From positions 1,364,001-1,428,000 of the forward strand of contig NZ_JAPQNS010000001.1 in the NCBI RefSeq assembly GCF_028867935.1: a DNA stretch of 64,000 bases. The letters are read 5' to 3'. Of this stretch, positions 42,957 to 52,972 are shown piece by piece. The first letter of the stretch is position 1, and every line of letters begins with the position of its first letter. Below the pieces are notes generated by a model, which ran no database searches, was not told where the DNA came from, and saw only the letters and a list, made by a program, of their open reading frames with translations. Made by a program: the position numbers and the translations under genes. The DNA comes from Flavobacterium sp. SUN052. GTDB lineage: Bacteria; Bacteroidota; Bacteroidia; Flavobacteriales; Flavobacteriaceae.

Positions 42957-44036
42957 TTACAAACTCTTTTCAGCGGTGTAAATCGACTTTACCTGAGTGC
43001 CCGACAACACAGCGTTGTAAATACGAATCTCGTCCATAGCGCCGGTGTAATAACCGCCCCATGGTCCATTGAAGTTATTGCCATCGGCATTATCTTTCTC
43101 GTCGGTATTGTAGATCGCGTTTGGCAAATCCTGACCGATAGACATATTGATCGTATTTTTCACAGCAAAGGGATCTCCCGTAACATCGGTCCAGGTCTTC
43201 ACCGGAGTACCGTCGATATAAAAGACCATCTCACCTGATTTATACGTTACCGCGACGTGATACCACTTGTTCAAATCAAGCGTGGGCGACTCATTGTCTT
43301 TATCATTGTACTTACCAGCCGCCGTTTTCACGGTCATGAATAGCTTATTGGCCTCCTGCAACTGGAATTTGTAGCCATTCCAACGGTTCAACGACACCAG
43401 ATAATTACTGGGGCGGATAGCAGTAGGCTTAACCCACATAGCAATAGTAATTTCTTTAGCCGGATTCAATGCGCTGTTGTAGGGCACTTCGATGTGCGCC
43501 CCCTTGTCAAACTGATACGCTTTTCCAGCCTGGCCCAAGTGGTCGGCAGTAGCCACAAGGGTTCCTCCACCCCAGCCGGTAAAGCTACCTACACCAGTGG
43601 AACCAGCCACCGCTGACCCATTAAGCCCCTTACCCGATGCATCGTTGGTGTTGCCGTCTAATTTAAGATACAGCACCAGTTTATCAGGCGCAATTTCGGC
43701 GACCACTTTACTCTGGAACGTGGTTGTTGCCTGACCGAGGTTTACATAGGCATTGTTCACCTGAGTCTGGGTTGAGCCAGCAGCATTCAATACCGTTGTA
43801 GCTGCGTCGATAGCAGTTTTATACGTAGCCCGCGAACCGGTTTCGTAACTACCAATGGCAGTACCTTCTTTAGCTCCATTGTAGAGCGCGTTGGCGCTGT
43901 CGAGTCGGGCTTTCAGCGACGTAGTATTTACAGAAGCAACGGGATCATCAGCTTTGTTACAGGCCTGAAAAATGGCCAGAGCGATCACGAATGCTACCAC
44001 GGCTTTTACCGAGGTCATAAACGATGAGTTTTTCAT
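42957..44036 (-). CDS. LamG-domain surface glycan-binding lipoprotein (SusE/F position)
   Basis: 359 residues. Lipoprotein signal with FQAC (Cys26). Residues 35-115 form a helical FIVAR-like module (LKARLDSANALYNGAKEG...VNNAYVNLGQATTTFQSK). Residues 125-355 are a concanavalin A-like LamG/Laminin_G_3 domain (LVLYLKLDGNTNDASGKG, KEITIAMWVKP, WYHVAVTYKSGEMVFYIDG, GAMDEIRIYN). It directly follows SusD and should sit on the cell surface to hold the glycan for the SusCD transporter. No catalytic residues are evident. Confidence 0.85.
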   Translation of the reverse strand: MKNSSFMTSVKAVVAFVIALAIFQACNKADDPVASVNTTSLKARLDSANALYNGAKEGTAIGSYETGSRATYKTAIDAATTVLNAAGSTQTQVNNAYVNLGQATTTFQSKVVAEIAPDKLVLYLKLDGNTNDASGKGLNGSAVAGSTGVGSFTGWGGGTLVATADHLGQAGKAYQFDKGAHIEVPYNSALNPAKEITIAMWVKPTAIRPSNYLVSLNRWNGYKFQLQEANKLFMTVKTAAGKYNDKDNESPTLDLNKWYHVAVTYKSGEMVFYIDGTPVKTWTDVTGDPFAVKNTINMSIGQDLPNAIYNTDEKDNADGNNFNGPWGGYYTGAMDEIRIYNAVLSGTQVKSIYTAEKSL

Positions 44037-44126
44037 TGTGGTTTTATTTATTGGTTTTTAAAAATTGGGTAATGGATTTGCTACTTTTCGTAAACTCGTA
44101 CGGTCTTTAAGACTTTGTAGGTTTGA

Positions 44127-45635
44127 CTAAAACTTCAGCGCTTTATTGGTATCCCGTTCGCTTTGTGGGATCGGGAAATAGCGATTACGGTCATAGTTAA
44201 AATTAGTTTTATCGCGAAGGGCAGCCTGGGCGTAGTCTTTTCCATAGCGCATCAGGTCGAACCAGCGGTGAAACTCGAAGCCAAGCTCCACCCGGCGCTC
44301 TTTACGGATGGCATCACGAAGATTAGCCTGACTGATGTTAGTCAAATCGGGCAACAGTCCGGCGGGAACAGCAGCCGTACCCGTTGCCGGGGCTAGTGTC
44401 GGATCATTTAGGTAACTTTCACGGGCGCGTTTCCGAATCTGATTCACCAGCGGCACTGCTTCGGCGGGACGGTTTAACTCATTCAGTGCCTCGGCGGCTA
44501 TCAGCAGCACATCGGCGTAGCGAATCATCACATAGTTCAGGTTGCCATCACCTTTGAGGTTAGCCGGAATTTCGGCCAAAGGTTGCACATGCTTTTTATT
44601 CAGGTACCCCGTTGGCGACCAGCTCTGATCGAAGGGCTCGCCATTTACCCACCGACCTCCCGACCGGCCCACCGTATAGTCGAGCCGTGGGTCTACTACC
44701 CCAGCGGTCGTTTTCTCAAATTCATTGACGAAACTGGTTGTTGGCGCATCGAAAAAGTAGCCATTCTCGCCGGGCCGGGGCGCAAACCACTGATTCAGTC
44801 GATTTCCCTGAAACGGCACCTGCCCCGTTAAATGCTGCACCGAAAACACCGATTCACGGCTATTTTTGCCCCCCTGCCGGAAATTATCGGTATAAAGAGG
44901 CAACAGGCCGTATTGACCACTGGTGATTACAGCCTGAGCCGCATCGAGTGCCTGTTGCCATTTCCCCTGATAGAGCGACGCCCGTGCCAGCAACGCATTG
45001 GCAGCTCCCCGCGTGGCTCGGCCAACATCCGCGCCAGTCAGGTTCACAGGAAGCAACCGAATGGCCTCGCGCAGATCGGGTTCAATGGCATTGGCATACA
45101 CATCGGCCACGGGTGATTGCGTAATCTGCAACTGATCGGGGTTTTTCGGCTCCAGCGACACCGGAATGGGGCCGTAAATATTGACCAGGTAGAAGTAATA
45201 CAGTGCTCTCAGGAAACGAGCTTCACCCAACAACCTGTCGCGGACAGCGGGCGTGATGTTGGCCACCGGAATCTGCGGAATACGGGCCAGCGAGCGATTA
45301 GCGCGAGCGATGCCTTCGTAAAACAGCGCCCATTGCGTTTCAACAGGTCCATTATTCGGGAACACCTGAAACTCATCGACCAGACCAATGTCAGCCTGAT
45401 CGCCAGGGTCTCCTCCTTTGGCGGCATCGTCGGAAGCCACATCGCCAAATACCCACAGGCGGTTGTTGTCCGATGCAAACGACAGCGGCTGGTAAGCGGC
45501 ATAGATAGCCAGTACCGCCTGCCGCTCGTTCTGATAGAAGGATTCTTCGGAGAAGTCGCCCCGCAGTTCCTCATTCAGGTAATCCTTACAACCAGCCAAA
45601 GGCAGGAGAAGGAGTAAAAGGATATATTTTTTCAT
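44127..45635 (-). CDS. SusD/RagB-family outer-membrane glycan-binding lipoprotein
   Basis: 502 residues. Lipoprotein signal LLLPLAGC (Cys16). TPR-type helical fold with family landmarks: QAVLAIYAAYQPLS, LGEARFLRALYYFYLVNIYGPIP, ANALLARASLYQGKWQQALDAAQAVI, VMIRYADVLLIAAEALNEL, RKERRVELGFEFHRWFDLMRYG, and a C-terminus NRYFPIPQSE. SusD forms the lid of the SusC pore and binds oligosaccharides. Starts 11 bp after susC, as usual. Confidence 0.95.
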   Translation of the reverse strand: MKKYILLLLLLPLAGCKDYLNEELRGDFSEESFYQNERQAVLAIYAAYQPLSFASDNNRLWVFGDVASDDAAKGGDPGDQADIGLVDEFQVFPNNGPVETQWALFYEGIARANRSLARIPQIPVANITPAVRDRLLGEARFLRALYYFYLVNIYGPIPVSLEPKNPDQLQITQSPVADVYANAIEPDLREAIRLLPVNLTGADVGRATRGAANALLARASLYQGKWQQALDAAQAVITSGQYGLLPLYTDNFRQGGKNSRESVFSVQHLTGQVPFQGNRLNQWFAPRPGENGYFFDAPTTSFVNEFEKTTAGVVDPRLDYTVGRSGGRWVNGEPFDQSWSPTGYLNKKHVQPLAEIPANLKGDGNLNYVMIRYADVLLIAAEALNELNRPAEAVPLVNQIRKRARESYLNDPTLAPATGTAAVPAGLLPDLTNISQANLRDAIRKERRVELGFEFHRWFDLMRYGKDYAQAALRDKTNFNYDRNRYFPIPQSERDTNKALKF

Positions 45636-45646
45636 TGTTGAGCTTC

Positions 45647-48600
45647 TCAGAAATTCAAATTGACCCCGACACTGTATAATTTTGAAATCGGGTACGTTCC
45701 CCAGTCGATTCCCACGGCTACATCGCCCCTGAATTGCTCGTTATTGAGGTTATCGCTCGATTGCTGTTCGGGGTCCATACCGGGGTATTTGGTGAACGTA
45801 AACAGGTTTTGCCCGCTCACATAAATCCGCGCTCCGGCCACTCGCCATTTCTGCAAAACCTTGGCGGGCAGCGAATAACCAACCTGAATGTTCTTCAGGC
45901 GGGTAAACGAACCATCTTCCAGAAAGCGAGTCGAGGGTAGTTTATTGTTTGTCGAGCCCCGCCACGATACTCTCGGTTGAGAGTTGCTGGTTCCTTCGCC
46001 GGTCCAGTGTTCATCAACCACTCGCTGGGTAATATTAAACGAGCGGTAGAACCCCTCAATGTCGGTAGCCACCTGGTAATAGACTTTATTGCCCGACACG
46101 CCCTGGATAAAGGCGGAGAAGTCGATGTTGCGCCATTGCAGGTTAGCCGTTAAGCCGTACACAAGGGGTGGAATCGGGCTTCCTACGTGTGAGCGGTCCA
46201 ACTGGTTGATTGTCCCGTCGCCGTTAATGTCGCGGAATTTCACATCGCCGGGACGAATCCCATTTCCCTGAAAGGCGCTGGTGAAAATATCGGCTTGATT
46301 CTGGAAAATGCCCTCCTGAGTCAGCATGTAAAAAGAGCCAATTGGATAGCCGGGTTCAGTCAACGTGGCAAACACCCCGTTGTCGATACGCCCGCCCGGA
46401 ATAGGTTGACCGGTTCCCAACGAGATCACTTTGTTGCGGATGTATGACACGTTGGCGTTGATGTCGTAATTGAACTCCTTAACCCGATTCCTGTAAACAA
46501 TTTCCAACTCAACGCCCTGATTCTGAACCCTGCCTGCATTAACAAAGGGAGCACCTGCGGTGCCGCCCGAACGTGGCACCGGCACCGGCAGTAATATATC
46601 AGACGTACGTTTCAGAAAATAATCGGCCGTTACGAGCAGGCGATTATTGAAAAAGCCGGTCTCCAGGCCAACGTCGGTCTGGGTTGAGGTTTCCCATTTT
46701 ACATTGGTATTACCTCTTGATGTTACCGCGTAACCCGACTGTTGAGCGGGACTGGCCCCAAATGGATAATTGCCGACCTGCGAGATAATGCTGGCGTACG
46801 GATAATTACCAATCTCCTGGTTGCCCAACTGCCCAATACTCGCCCGCAGTTTCAGCAGCGACATAACCGGTTGTAAGGTTTTGAAAAACTCTTCCTGATC
46901 CAGATTCCAGCCCACCGACCCCGAATAGAAGTTGGCGTAGCGGTTATCTTTCGGGAACCGGCTCGATCCGTCGCGCCGGAAGTTGGCCGAAGCCAGGTAT
47001 TTCCCTTTGTAGCTGTAATTAACCCGCCCGAACAACGAAAACAGTTTCCAGCGGGAGTCGCCTTCGTAACTATTCCGGCCCGTTGGATCAACTCCCCGGC
47101 CCAGGTAGCGCAGACTTGGGTCCTGGTCAATAAAAGCCCGATCTGAACCAAGCAGATCACGGCCCACATTCCGAATGGCTTCGGTGCCTACCAGAACGCT
47201 CAAATCGTGTTCACTCCCAAACTTCCGACTGTAGTTCAGGGTGTTGTTCCAGGTGATATTGGTGGAGGCACCAATGCTGTTGACCAGAGACGCCGGGCTG
47301 TTGATCCGGCCATTAGTACCCCAGTTTTCATTGAATCGTTTCCGGTTAATGATACCCAGATCGAGTCCGCCATCCGTACGAAAGCTCAGGTTTTTAGCCA
47401 GTTGAAACTGACCATACAAGTTTCCAAACAGGCGGTACTGCCGCTCTTTGTTGTCCTGTTTCATCGCCAGTCCAACCGGATTGTAGCCATCGCCAAATAG
47501 ATCGGGACGGGCAGGCAGGTCCGTAAAATCGCCGGTGGTTGGGTCCCGTACCGCAACGGCTGGGGTCCGAAACAAGGCATAGCGCACCACGCTGCCCCCG
47601 TTCCCCCCGTAACCATCGCCCGACGAAGGCACAATGTCACGCTCGCCGTAGGTCAGATTAAGGTTGGTGCCCACTTTAATAGCACTCGTAATATCCGAGT
47701 CGATATTAGCTTTCAGCGCGTAACGCCGATAACCGGAATTAATAATAATACCACGCTGATCGAAGTAGGTGCCACTCAGCAAATAACGCGAGGTGGCCGT
47801 TCCACCACTGAACGACAACTGGTAATTATTGATGGGGGCCGCGCGAAAAATCTCCTTCTGCCAGTCGGTATTGGGCAAGGTGGCTGCAATTTCGGGGGTA
47901 ATGAGTTTGCGAAACAGGTTGGGGTTATCCAGTTCGGCATTGTCGTTGGCGGCCGCTTCGTTATATATTCTGACGTAATCGTTGGTGTTAGCCATCGGAA
48001 TCAGGCGCCCGTGTTGCTGAATACCCGTATAGGCCGAGAAACTAACCCTTGGTGAACCTGAAACGCCTTTCTTCGTCGTGATCAGCACCACCCCATTAGC
48101 AGCCCGGGAGCCATAAATGGCCGAGGATGAGGCATCTTTTAGAACCGAAATACTTTCAATATCATTGGGAGTCAATATGCTAAAGGCATCTTTGGTCGGA
48201 ATACCATCGACAATGTAAAGTGGGTTGTTGTCATTGAGTGAACCTACCCCCCGAATCCTGACGGCTACCCCCTCACCCGGTGCTCCCGTATTCTGGGTTA
48301 CCCGAACACCCGGCGATTTACCCTGCAAGGCCTGATCGACTCCAACAACCGGCAGGCGGCTGATTTCTTTTGCGCTGATGGTTGAGATGGCCCCGGTAAG
48401 ATCCGATTTCTTCTGAATGCCATACCCTACTACAACCACTTCATTCAGCGATTGCGCTTCTTCTTTGAGCTGTACATTAATGATTGATTGCGCTCCGACG
48501 GCTACCTCCTGGCTGATATAACCAATGTAAGAAAACTGGAGGGTAATCCCTGCCCCGTCGGGAACCGACAGGCGGTAGTTACCGTCAATGTCGGTGCTGG

Positions 48601-48787
48601 TGCCCTTGCTGGTGCCTTTTATAACGATGTTAACACCAGGAATACCGGTGTTTTTTTCATCACGCACAAGGCCAGTCACTGTGCGGTCGCCAGACTGAGC
48701 CAGCAGATTAGGGCAAAGAAGTGCAGCCCAGAAAAGATATAAAAGAACACGCCGACAAAGTCGGCCGAAAAGTAAACTATCGTTCAT
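45647..48787 (-). CDS. SusC/RagA-family TonB-dependent outer-membrane transporter
   Basis: 1,046 residues from ATG 48787; the frame is open further to 48841, but this start gives a normal signal peptide (CRRVLLYLFWAALLCPNLLAQ). Carboxypeptidase-D-like domain (GLVRDEKNTGIPGVNIVIKGT), TonB box-like VVVGYGIQKKSDLTGAI, plug domain (ALQGKSPGVRVTQNTGAPG, IRGVGSLNDNNPLYIVDGIP, ISVLKDASSSAIYGSRAANGVVLITTKKG) and a 22-strand barrel ending KLYSVGVNLNF. It takes up oligosaccharides with TonB energy. First gene of the locus; a TAGGTTTG box lies about 70 bp upstream. No hybrid two-component or anti-sigma regulator is adjacent. Confidence 0.95.
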   Translation of the reverse strand: MNDSLLFGRLCRRVLLYLFWAALLCPNLLAQSGDRTVTGLVRDEKNTGIPGVNIVIKGTSKGTSTDIDGNYRLSVPDGAGITLQFSYIGYISQEVAVGAQSIINVQLKEEAQSLNEVVVVGYGIQKKSDLTGAISTISAKEISRLPVVGVDQALQGKSPGVRVTQNTGAPGEGVAVRIRGVGSLNDNNPLYIVDGIPTKDAFSILTPNDIESISVLKDASSSAIYGSRAANGVVLITTKKGVSGSPRVSFSAYTGIQQHGRLIPMANTNDYVRIYNEAAANDNAELDNPNLFRKLITPEIAATLPNTDWQKEIFRAAPINNYQLSFSGGTATSRYLLSGTYFDQRGIIINSGYRRYALKANIDSDITSAIKVGTNLNLTYGERDIVPSSGDGYGGNGGSVVRYALFRTPAVAVRDPTTGDFTDLPARPDLFGDGYNPVGLAMKQDNKERQYRLFGNLYGQFQLAKNLSFRTDGGLDLGIINRKRFNENWGTNGRINSPASLVNSIGASTNITWNNTLNYSRKFGSEHDLSVLVGTEAIRNVGRDLLGSDRAFIDQDPSLRYLGRGVDPTGRNSYEGDSRWKLFSLFGRVNYSYKGKYLASANFRRDGSSRFPKDNRYANFYSGSVGWNLDQEEFFKTLQPVMSLLKLRASIGQLGNQEIGNYPYASIISQVGNYPFGASPAQQSGYAVTSRGNTNVKWETSTQTDVGLETGFFNNRLLVTADYFLKRTSDILLPVPVPRSGGTAGAPFVNAGRVQNQGVELEIVYRNRVKEFNYDINANVSYIRNKVISLGTGQPIPGGRIDNGVFATLTEPGYPIGSFYMLTQEGIFQNQADIFTSAFQGNGIRPGDVKFRDINGDGTINQLDRSHVGSPIPPLVYGLTANLQWRNIDFSAFIQGVSGNKVYYQVATDIEGFYRSFNITQRVVDEHWTGEGTSNSQPRVSWRGSTNNKLPSTRFLEDGSFTRLKNIQVGYSLPAKVLQKWRVAGARIYVSGQNLFTFTKYPGMDPEQQSSDNLNNEQFRGDVAVGIDWGTYPISKLYSVGVNLNF

Positions 48788-48858
48788 ATTGTTGAGTAAC
48801 AGGTGGTTGGCGGGACAATCGACTTGCCATATATAATCCAACTATTTAGCCGAATTAT

Positions 48859-48866
48859 CAAACCTA
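48859..48866 (-). promoter_or_regulatory. Candidate -7 box of the SusCD locus
   Basis: Minus strand TAGGTTTG (TAnnTTTG), 72 bp before the chosen susC start. No clear -33 TTG. Confidence 0.4.
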
Positions 48867-49054
48867 CAGAAGGGTAACGACTTTCATAAGGAAATGTTTT
48901 CGGAATTTGTTGCTAATAATTTATTAACTCGTTTTTTCAATAGTTACAATTATGAAAGTACGTTTTCTAATCAAGAATTGACATTTCATAAATCCCTTCT
49001 GTACACAATCAATTATCAATCTATATCTGCCTGCTATTGCTTTTCAACGCGCAC

Positions 49055-49093
49055 AAAAAAGGGGCTGCTCTTTGGTGAAAGCAGCCCCTTTTT
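49055..49093 (-). terminator. Rho-independent terminator after the WecA-like gene
   Basis: AAAAAAGGGGCTGCT, loop, AGCAGCCCCTTTTT: very stable stem with runs on both strands, 18 bp beyond the minus-strand stop at 49111. It also excludes a plus-strand frame that would cross it. Confidence 0.9.
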
Positions 49094-49110
49094 GTACGAC
49101 TCAACAGATC

Positions 49111-50328
49111 CTATAAATAGTCAATCAGTTTTTTTGTGTTCCGACCCGCAATGGCGTTTTGTACCGCCCGGCGAAGGGCCGCCCGCCGACGGCGTGGATG
49201 CGTAGTGACATAAACAGCCCGCATTTTCAGGAGGAAGCTCGCAATCATGTACAACGCAAACAGGCCGCACAAAATCAGCAGCGACTGTGTGTTGGTGATA
49301 TTCCGATGGAGCATGAAGAACAAGATAATGTTCAACACCGAGAGGCTACACAGAATGGTAGTGGCCGTGATATGCGAGAAACCGTTGTCTAGTAAAATAT
49401 GGTGCATGTGGTTTCGGTCGGCTGAAAATGGCGATTTACCAGCCAAAATCCGCACTACGAACACGCGTAAGGTATCGAAAATAGGGATAATCAGGATAAC
49501 GATGGCAATGATCGGGGCGTTGAAAAATGACGTTGGATCAAAACGGAACGAGATATTGAGGTTCACGAATCGAACGGCAAAAAACGACAACATGAAACCC
49601 AGGATCATGGAGCCCGTATCACCCATGAAGATCTTACTGGTTTTGGAAAAGTTAAACCGCAGAAAACCAATGAGCGCCCCGGCCAGTGTGAAAGCCATAC
49701 AAGCCATCGCGAAGTGATTGGTCAGCAAAAACCACCCACCGAAACTCGCACAGGCTATAGTGGCGATTCCTCCGGCCAGGCCGTCGATACCGTCGATCAG
49801 GTTAATGGCGTTGGTAATGGCAATAAAAATGAAGCAGGTAAGTAGAATACTGAAGATTTCCTCAACGTGGTGAAAACCCATAATACCATACAGGTAATCA
49901 ACTTTCAGATCGCCGAAGAAAATAAGAATCAAGGCTGGTAACACTTGGAAGAAAATCTTCTTGTTTGGGTCGACGCCAACAAGGTCATCCTTAATCCCAA
50001 CAAAAAAAAGAATGGTCATACCAACAATTGATAAATTGGTACGATAAATGTCGGTCTGGTCGATACTGGGCCAGAGAAAATAACTAATTAGAACAGCGGC
50101 AAAAATAGCAATGCCGCCAAAGGTTGGCGTGGGTGTGGTGTGCGCCCGACGTTCACCCGTTTTTTCCATTAACCCCTTTAATTCCGAAATTTTAATGACG
50201 ACCGGAATCGATACAACGGCCACAAAACAGGCTACGAGAAACGATAACAGGCACTGATAGAGCCCGATCGTGAATAACTCATCGTGAAACTTGTTCTGCA
50301 AATACGAAATCAGTAAGTCGAGGTTCAT
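49111..50328 (-). CDS. WecA/MraY-like undecaprenyl-phosphate sugar-1-phosphate transferase
   Basis: 405 residues with about 11 transmembrane helices. Family motifs: TPTPTFGGIAIF (residues 65-76), NAINLIDGIDGLAGG with the catalytic Asp residues, FSKTSKIFMGDTGSM, and the sugar-loop RNHMHHILLDNG, whose HMHH form fits WecA-type (UDP-GlcNAc or related) rather than MraY. It starts assembly of O-antigen, exopolysaccharide or teichoic-like chains on the lipid carrier in the inner membrane. Located before two glycosyltransferases and an acetyltransferase on the same strand. Confidence 0.9.
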   Translation of the reverse strand: MNLDLLISYLQNKFHDELFTIGLYQCLLSFLVACFVAVVSIPVVIKISELKGLMEKTGERRAHTTPTPTFGGIAIFAAVLISYFLWPSIDQTDIYRTNLSIVGMTILFFVGIKDDLVGVDPNKKIFFQVLPALILIFFGDLKVDYLYGIMGFHHVEEIFSILLTCFIFIAITNAINLIDGIDGLAGGIATIACASFGGWFLLTNHFAMACMAFTLAGALIGFLRFNFSKTSKIFMGDTGSMILGFMLSFFAVRFVNLNISFRFDPTSFFNAPIIAIVILIIPIFDTLRVFVVRILAGKSPFSADRNHMHHILLDNGFSHITATTILCSLSVLNIILFFMLHRNITNTQSLLILCGLFALYMIASFLLKMRAVYVTTHPRRRRAALRRAVQNAIAGRNTKKLIDYL

Positions 50329-50508
50329 GGGGTTTATATTTCGTTAAGTTGCCAATGCGACGCTACAGTTTTGTATTCAAACGTTACGACTAGATTGGCT
50401 ACGAAAAATGTGCCACGGTCTGTTGGTAGTCAAACCAAGGCGAAAATTACATTATTTAAAGAATATGCAAGCAAATTGTGTACTAACACAACAATACTGA
50501 GCGAACGG

Positions 50509-51276
50509 TTATCGCGGACGCTGCTGTTCCCGGTGGATAAGCTGAATTATTTTTCGCAACGGTTTCAACGTAAGCGTAAAAAAATACGGCTTCAATCCGT
50601 TCAACTCCCACGCTAACCGGTCTTCCTGATTGGCCCGTACCCGGTTTGTCAGGTTGGCATTACTCACCCCTCCTTCACGCATCACAATGGTTGTTTCGTG
50701 CAAATAGGCCAGCGATATCCGGTTCTTGTGAATAAACCGAAGCATCAGTTCATAGTCAGCCGCGCTTTTCAGATCGAGCCGAAACGTACCGTACTGTTCG
50801 TACACTCGTTTGCGGGCAAAAAATGACAGGTGACCCGGCATCCAGCCCCACAAAAAGTCCCCGTGCTTATAGGTACCCGACGCCCAGTATCGTTTGATCT
50901 TGTTCAGATCAGTACGATCTACGTACATCATATCACTGTACACACCGTCAACGCCCGTTTCAGCAAACCGCTGGACAATGTGCGTGACCACATCGTTGTG
51001 TCGGTACATATCGTCGGCATTCAAAAAACCAATTATCTCTCCCGTTGCCAGCCCAATACCTTTATTCATGGCATCATACAGACCTTGGTCAGGTTCAGAA
51101 ACAAACCGGCTAATTCGGTCGCCGTAGGTCTGTATTAATTCAACTGTACCATCGGTCGATTTACCATCAACCACAATGTATTCGATATCAGGGTAGGTTT
51201 GCCCCAGTACCGATTCGATACAATCGCGGAGGGTTTCCACTCCGTTATAGACAACTGTTATAATCGAAACTTTCAC
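50509..51276 (-). CDS. Family 2 glycosyltransferase
   Basis: 255 residues, GT-A fold: MKVSIITVVYNGVETLRDCIESVLGQTYPDIEYIVVDGKSTDGT at the front, DQGLYDAMNKG and the DXD-type FLNADDMY (metal-binding). Similar to WcaA-like and colanic/exopolysaccharide transferases that add a sugar from a nucleotide donor. Its start overlaps the upstream acetyltransferase stop by 4 bp, so it belongs to the same polysaccharide operon. Confidence 0.9.
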   Translation of the reverse strand: MKVSIITVVYNGVETLRDCIESVLGQTYPDIEYIVVDGKSTDGTVELIQTYGDRISRFVSEPDQGLYDAMNKGIGLATGEIIGFLNADDMYRHNDVVTHIVQRFAETGVDGVYSDMMYVDRTDLNKIKRYWASGTYKHGDFLWGWMPGHLSFFARKRVYEQYGTFRLDLKSAADYELMLRFIHKNRISLAYLHETTIVMREGGVSNANLTNRVRANQEDRLAWELNGLKPYFFTLTLKPLRKIIQLIHREQQRPR

Positions 51277-51857
51277 GTTGAGATCGTTCGTTTACGGACC
51301 CATACGGCCGGGTTTCCCTGATAGATTCCGTACGGTTCCATGTCGCGGGTGGCCATGGAGCCGACCGCCAGCACTGAATGTGACTGGCAGGTGATGCCGG
51401 GGCAAACTACCGATTGAGCCCCAATCCAGACACCATCGGCCAACGATATGGGTTTAGTTACCAGGTCAAATGTCGACCGTCGGTAGTCGTGATTACCCGT
51501 CAGGAGCATGGCTCCCTGCGACAGGCAAACATTATTGCCGATGGTGACGGGCGATAAGTTATCGATCCAGACTTTTTCGCCAACCCACACATAATCGCCA
51601 ATGGTCAGGAACCAGGGGTATTTGATGTTGACACCCGGTTTAATCATCACCTCCCTACCAATTTTAGCCCCAAACCACCGTAACATGGCCACTTTGACAC
51701 TCACTGGCAGAGGCAGGTAATTATTAATCAAAATTGGATTCAGCAGGAACCACGCCAGCACTTTCCAGCGTGGACCGGGTGAATACCAGTCATTGTTGAA
51801 ACGCGACAGGTCGGTTTTGCCCTCTTTATCGGACACCGGCTCGAAGGTCTTTTCCAT
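51273..51857 (-). CDS. WcaF-like colanic-acid-type O-acetyltransferase
   Basis: 194 residues from ATG 51857 (the frame extends to 51896). Left-handed beta-helix hexapeptide repeats (IGREVMIKPGVNIKYPWFLTIGDYVWVGEKVWID..., VTIGNNVCLSQGAML) with the catalytic HDYRRSTFDLVTKPI segment typical of the WcaF/maltose acetyltransferase family. It transfers acetyl from acetyl-CoA to a sugar of the growing polysaccharide. Overlaps both neighbours (32 bp with the upstream transferase gene, 4 bp with the downstream one), so it is coupled. Confidence 0.87.
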   Translation of the reverse strand: MEKTFEPVSDKEGKTDLSRFNNDWYSPGPRWKVLAWFLLNPILINNYLPLPVSVKVAMLRWFGAKIGREVMIKPGVNIKYPWFLTIGDYVWVGEKVWIDNLSPVTIGNNVCLSQGAMLLTGNHDYRRSTFDLVTKPISLADGVWIGAQSVVCPGITCQSHSVLAVGSMATRDMEPYGIYQGNPAVWVRKRTIST

Positions 51858-52740
51858 GCGCTGTTTTGAAATAGTCAATAATGGCCTCCCGGTCATGACC
51901 CGTTTTTCGCAGTACTTCCATCAGTTTGGCGTCTACCAAGAACCGATACCAAAGGCCTTGCAAAAAGTGCCATACAAACCCACGGCGTCCATCCAGAAAT
52001 CCTAAGCGAACAAAATACCGATACAAAAAATACAGCACCGGCCGTGTAAACAGCGGCAAACCGGCGTACCGCTCTTTCAAATAGCGTTTCCGTTGTTCCT
52101 GCGAGCCAGAAAGCCGGGGTTCGACCCGCACGGTCTGATCAAAATTATGCCGAATATTCAGCAAGTCGATCACCTCCCGAATGGCGTACTGGTTGTGCTT
52201 CTGGGTCCACCAGGTCAGGTCGTTCAGGTTATGATCGACAATATCATTTGCAAACTGAGTGGGCTGTCCGGCACTGAGCTTGATGTGCTCGTCCATCCAG
52301 GTTTGTTCACAAATGCCCTGTCCGCGACGCCAGAGCCGTAATAACCAGATGGGGTAATACCCACCATGCCGAATCCACCGATCCATAAACATGACCCGGC
52401 GTTTTACATACACGCCACTGGTTGAGTCGGGCAGGGTTGGCAGGCGATTCCTAATCTCCTCAGCCAGTTCGGGTAGCACATATTCGTCGGCATCCATCCG
52501 CATGAGCCAGGTGGTCTGGTGTGGCGTATGCTGTATGCCATAGTTGAACTGAGTAGCGTAGGTTACCCATGGGTTTTGCACGACTACAGCCCCCATAGCG
52601 CGGGCAATTTCAACGGTCCGATCAGTTGAGAATGAGTCAACAATGAAGACTTTATCCGTCATTGGACGCAGGCTATCAAGACAGCGACCAATGTGTTTTT
52701 CCTCATTATGAGTCAAAATTATTACGGACAAATCGGGCAT
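51826..52740 (-). CDS. Family 2 glycosyltransferase (WaaE/KdtX-like)
   Basis: 304 residues. LSVIILTHNEEKHIGRCLDSL (nucleotide-binding front), VDSFSTDRTVEIARAMGA, and the DXD motif MRMDADEYV. The C-terminal part contains FMDRWIRHGGYYPIWLLRLWRRGQG and a hydrophobic RPVLYFLYRYFVRLGFLDG helix typical of membrane-associated WaaE-like enzymes. It adds a sugar to lipopolysaccharide core or exopolysaccharide. First gene of this minus-strand cluster, divergent from the formyltransferase gene. Confidence 0.9.
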   Translation of the reverse strand: MPDLSVIILTHNEEKHIGRCLDSLRPMTDKVFIVDSFSTDRTVEIARAMGAVVVQNPWVTYATQFNYGIQHTPHQTTWLMRMDADEYVLPELAEEIRNRLPTLPDSTSGVYVKRRVMFMDRWIRHGGYYPIWLLRLWRRGQGICEQTWMDEHIKLSAGQPTQFANDIVDHNLNDLTWWTQKHNQYAIREVIDLLNIRHNFDQTVRVEPRLSGSQEQRKRYLKERYAGLPLFTRPVLYFLYRYFVRLGFLDGRRGFVWHFLQGLWYRFLVDAKLMEVLRKTGHDREAIIDYFKTAHGKDLRAGVR

Positions 52741-52972
52741 GGGGAAGGGTGGTTGACCTTTGAATAATACCGCAGTAAGCCAATCTACTTGATTCGTACT
52801 GGTTTACAAATTTCTCTGAAAAACCAGCCCTTATTGACTTATTCCGGCTGCAATATTATCACTTTTTTTAGAAATGGTGCGGCTTTGTTTACAAAATCTT
52901 ATCGAATGCGTATTGTTTTTGTTCAATTTAAGAATCCGCTCTGTGCACAATTCCCAATCAGTGCTTTTTCCC

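Noticed and set aside
48894..49205. Plus-strand frame of 103 codons between susC and the WecA-like gene
   Set aside because: It runs through the strong terminator at 49055-49093 and into the antisense of the WecA-like gene; its sequence does not look like a protein.
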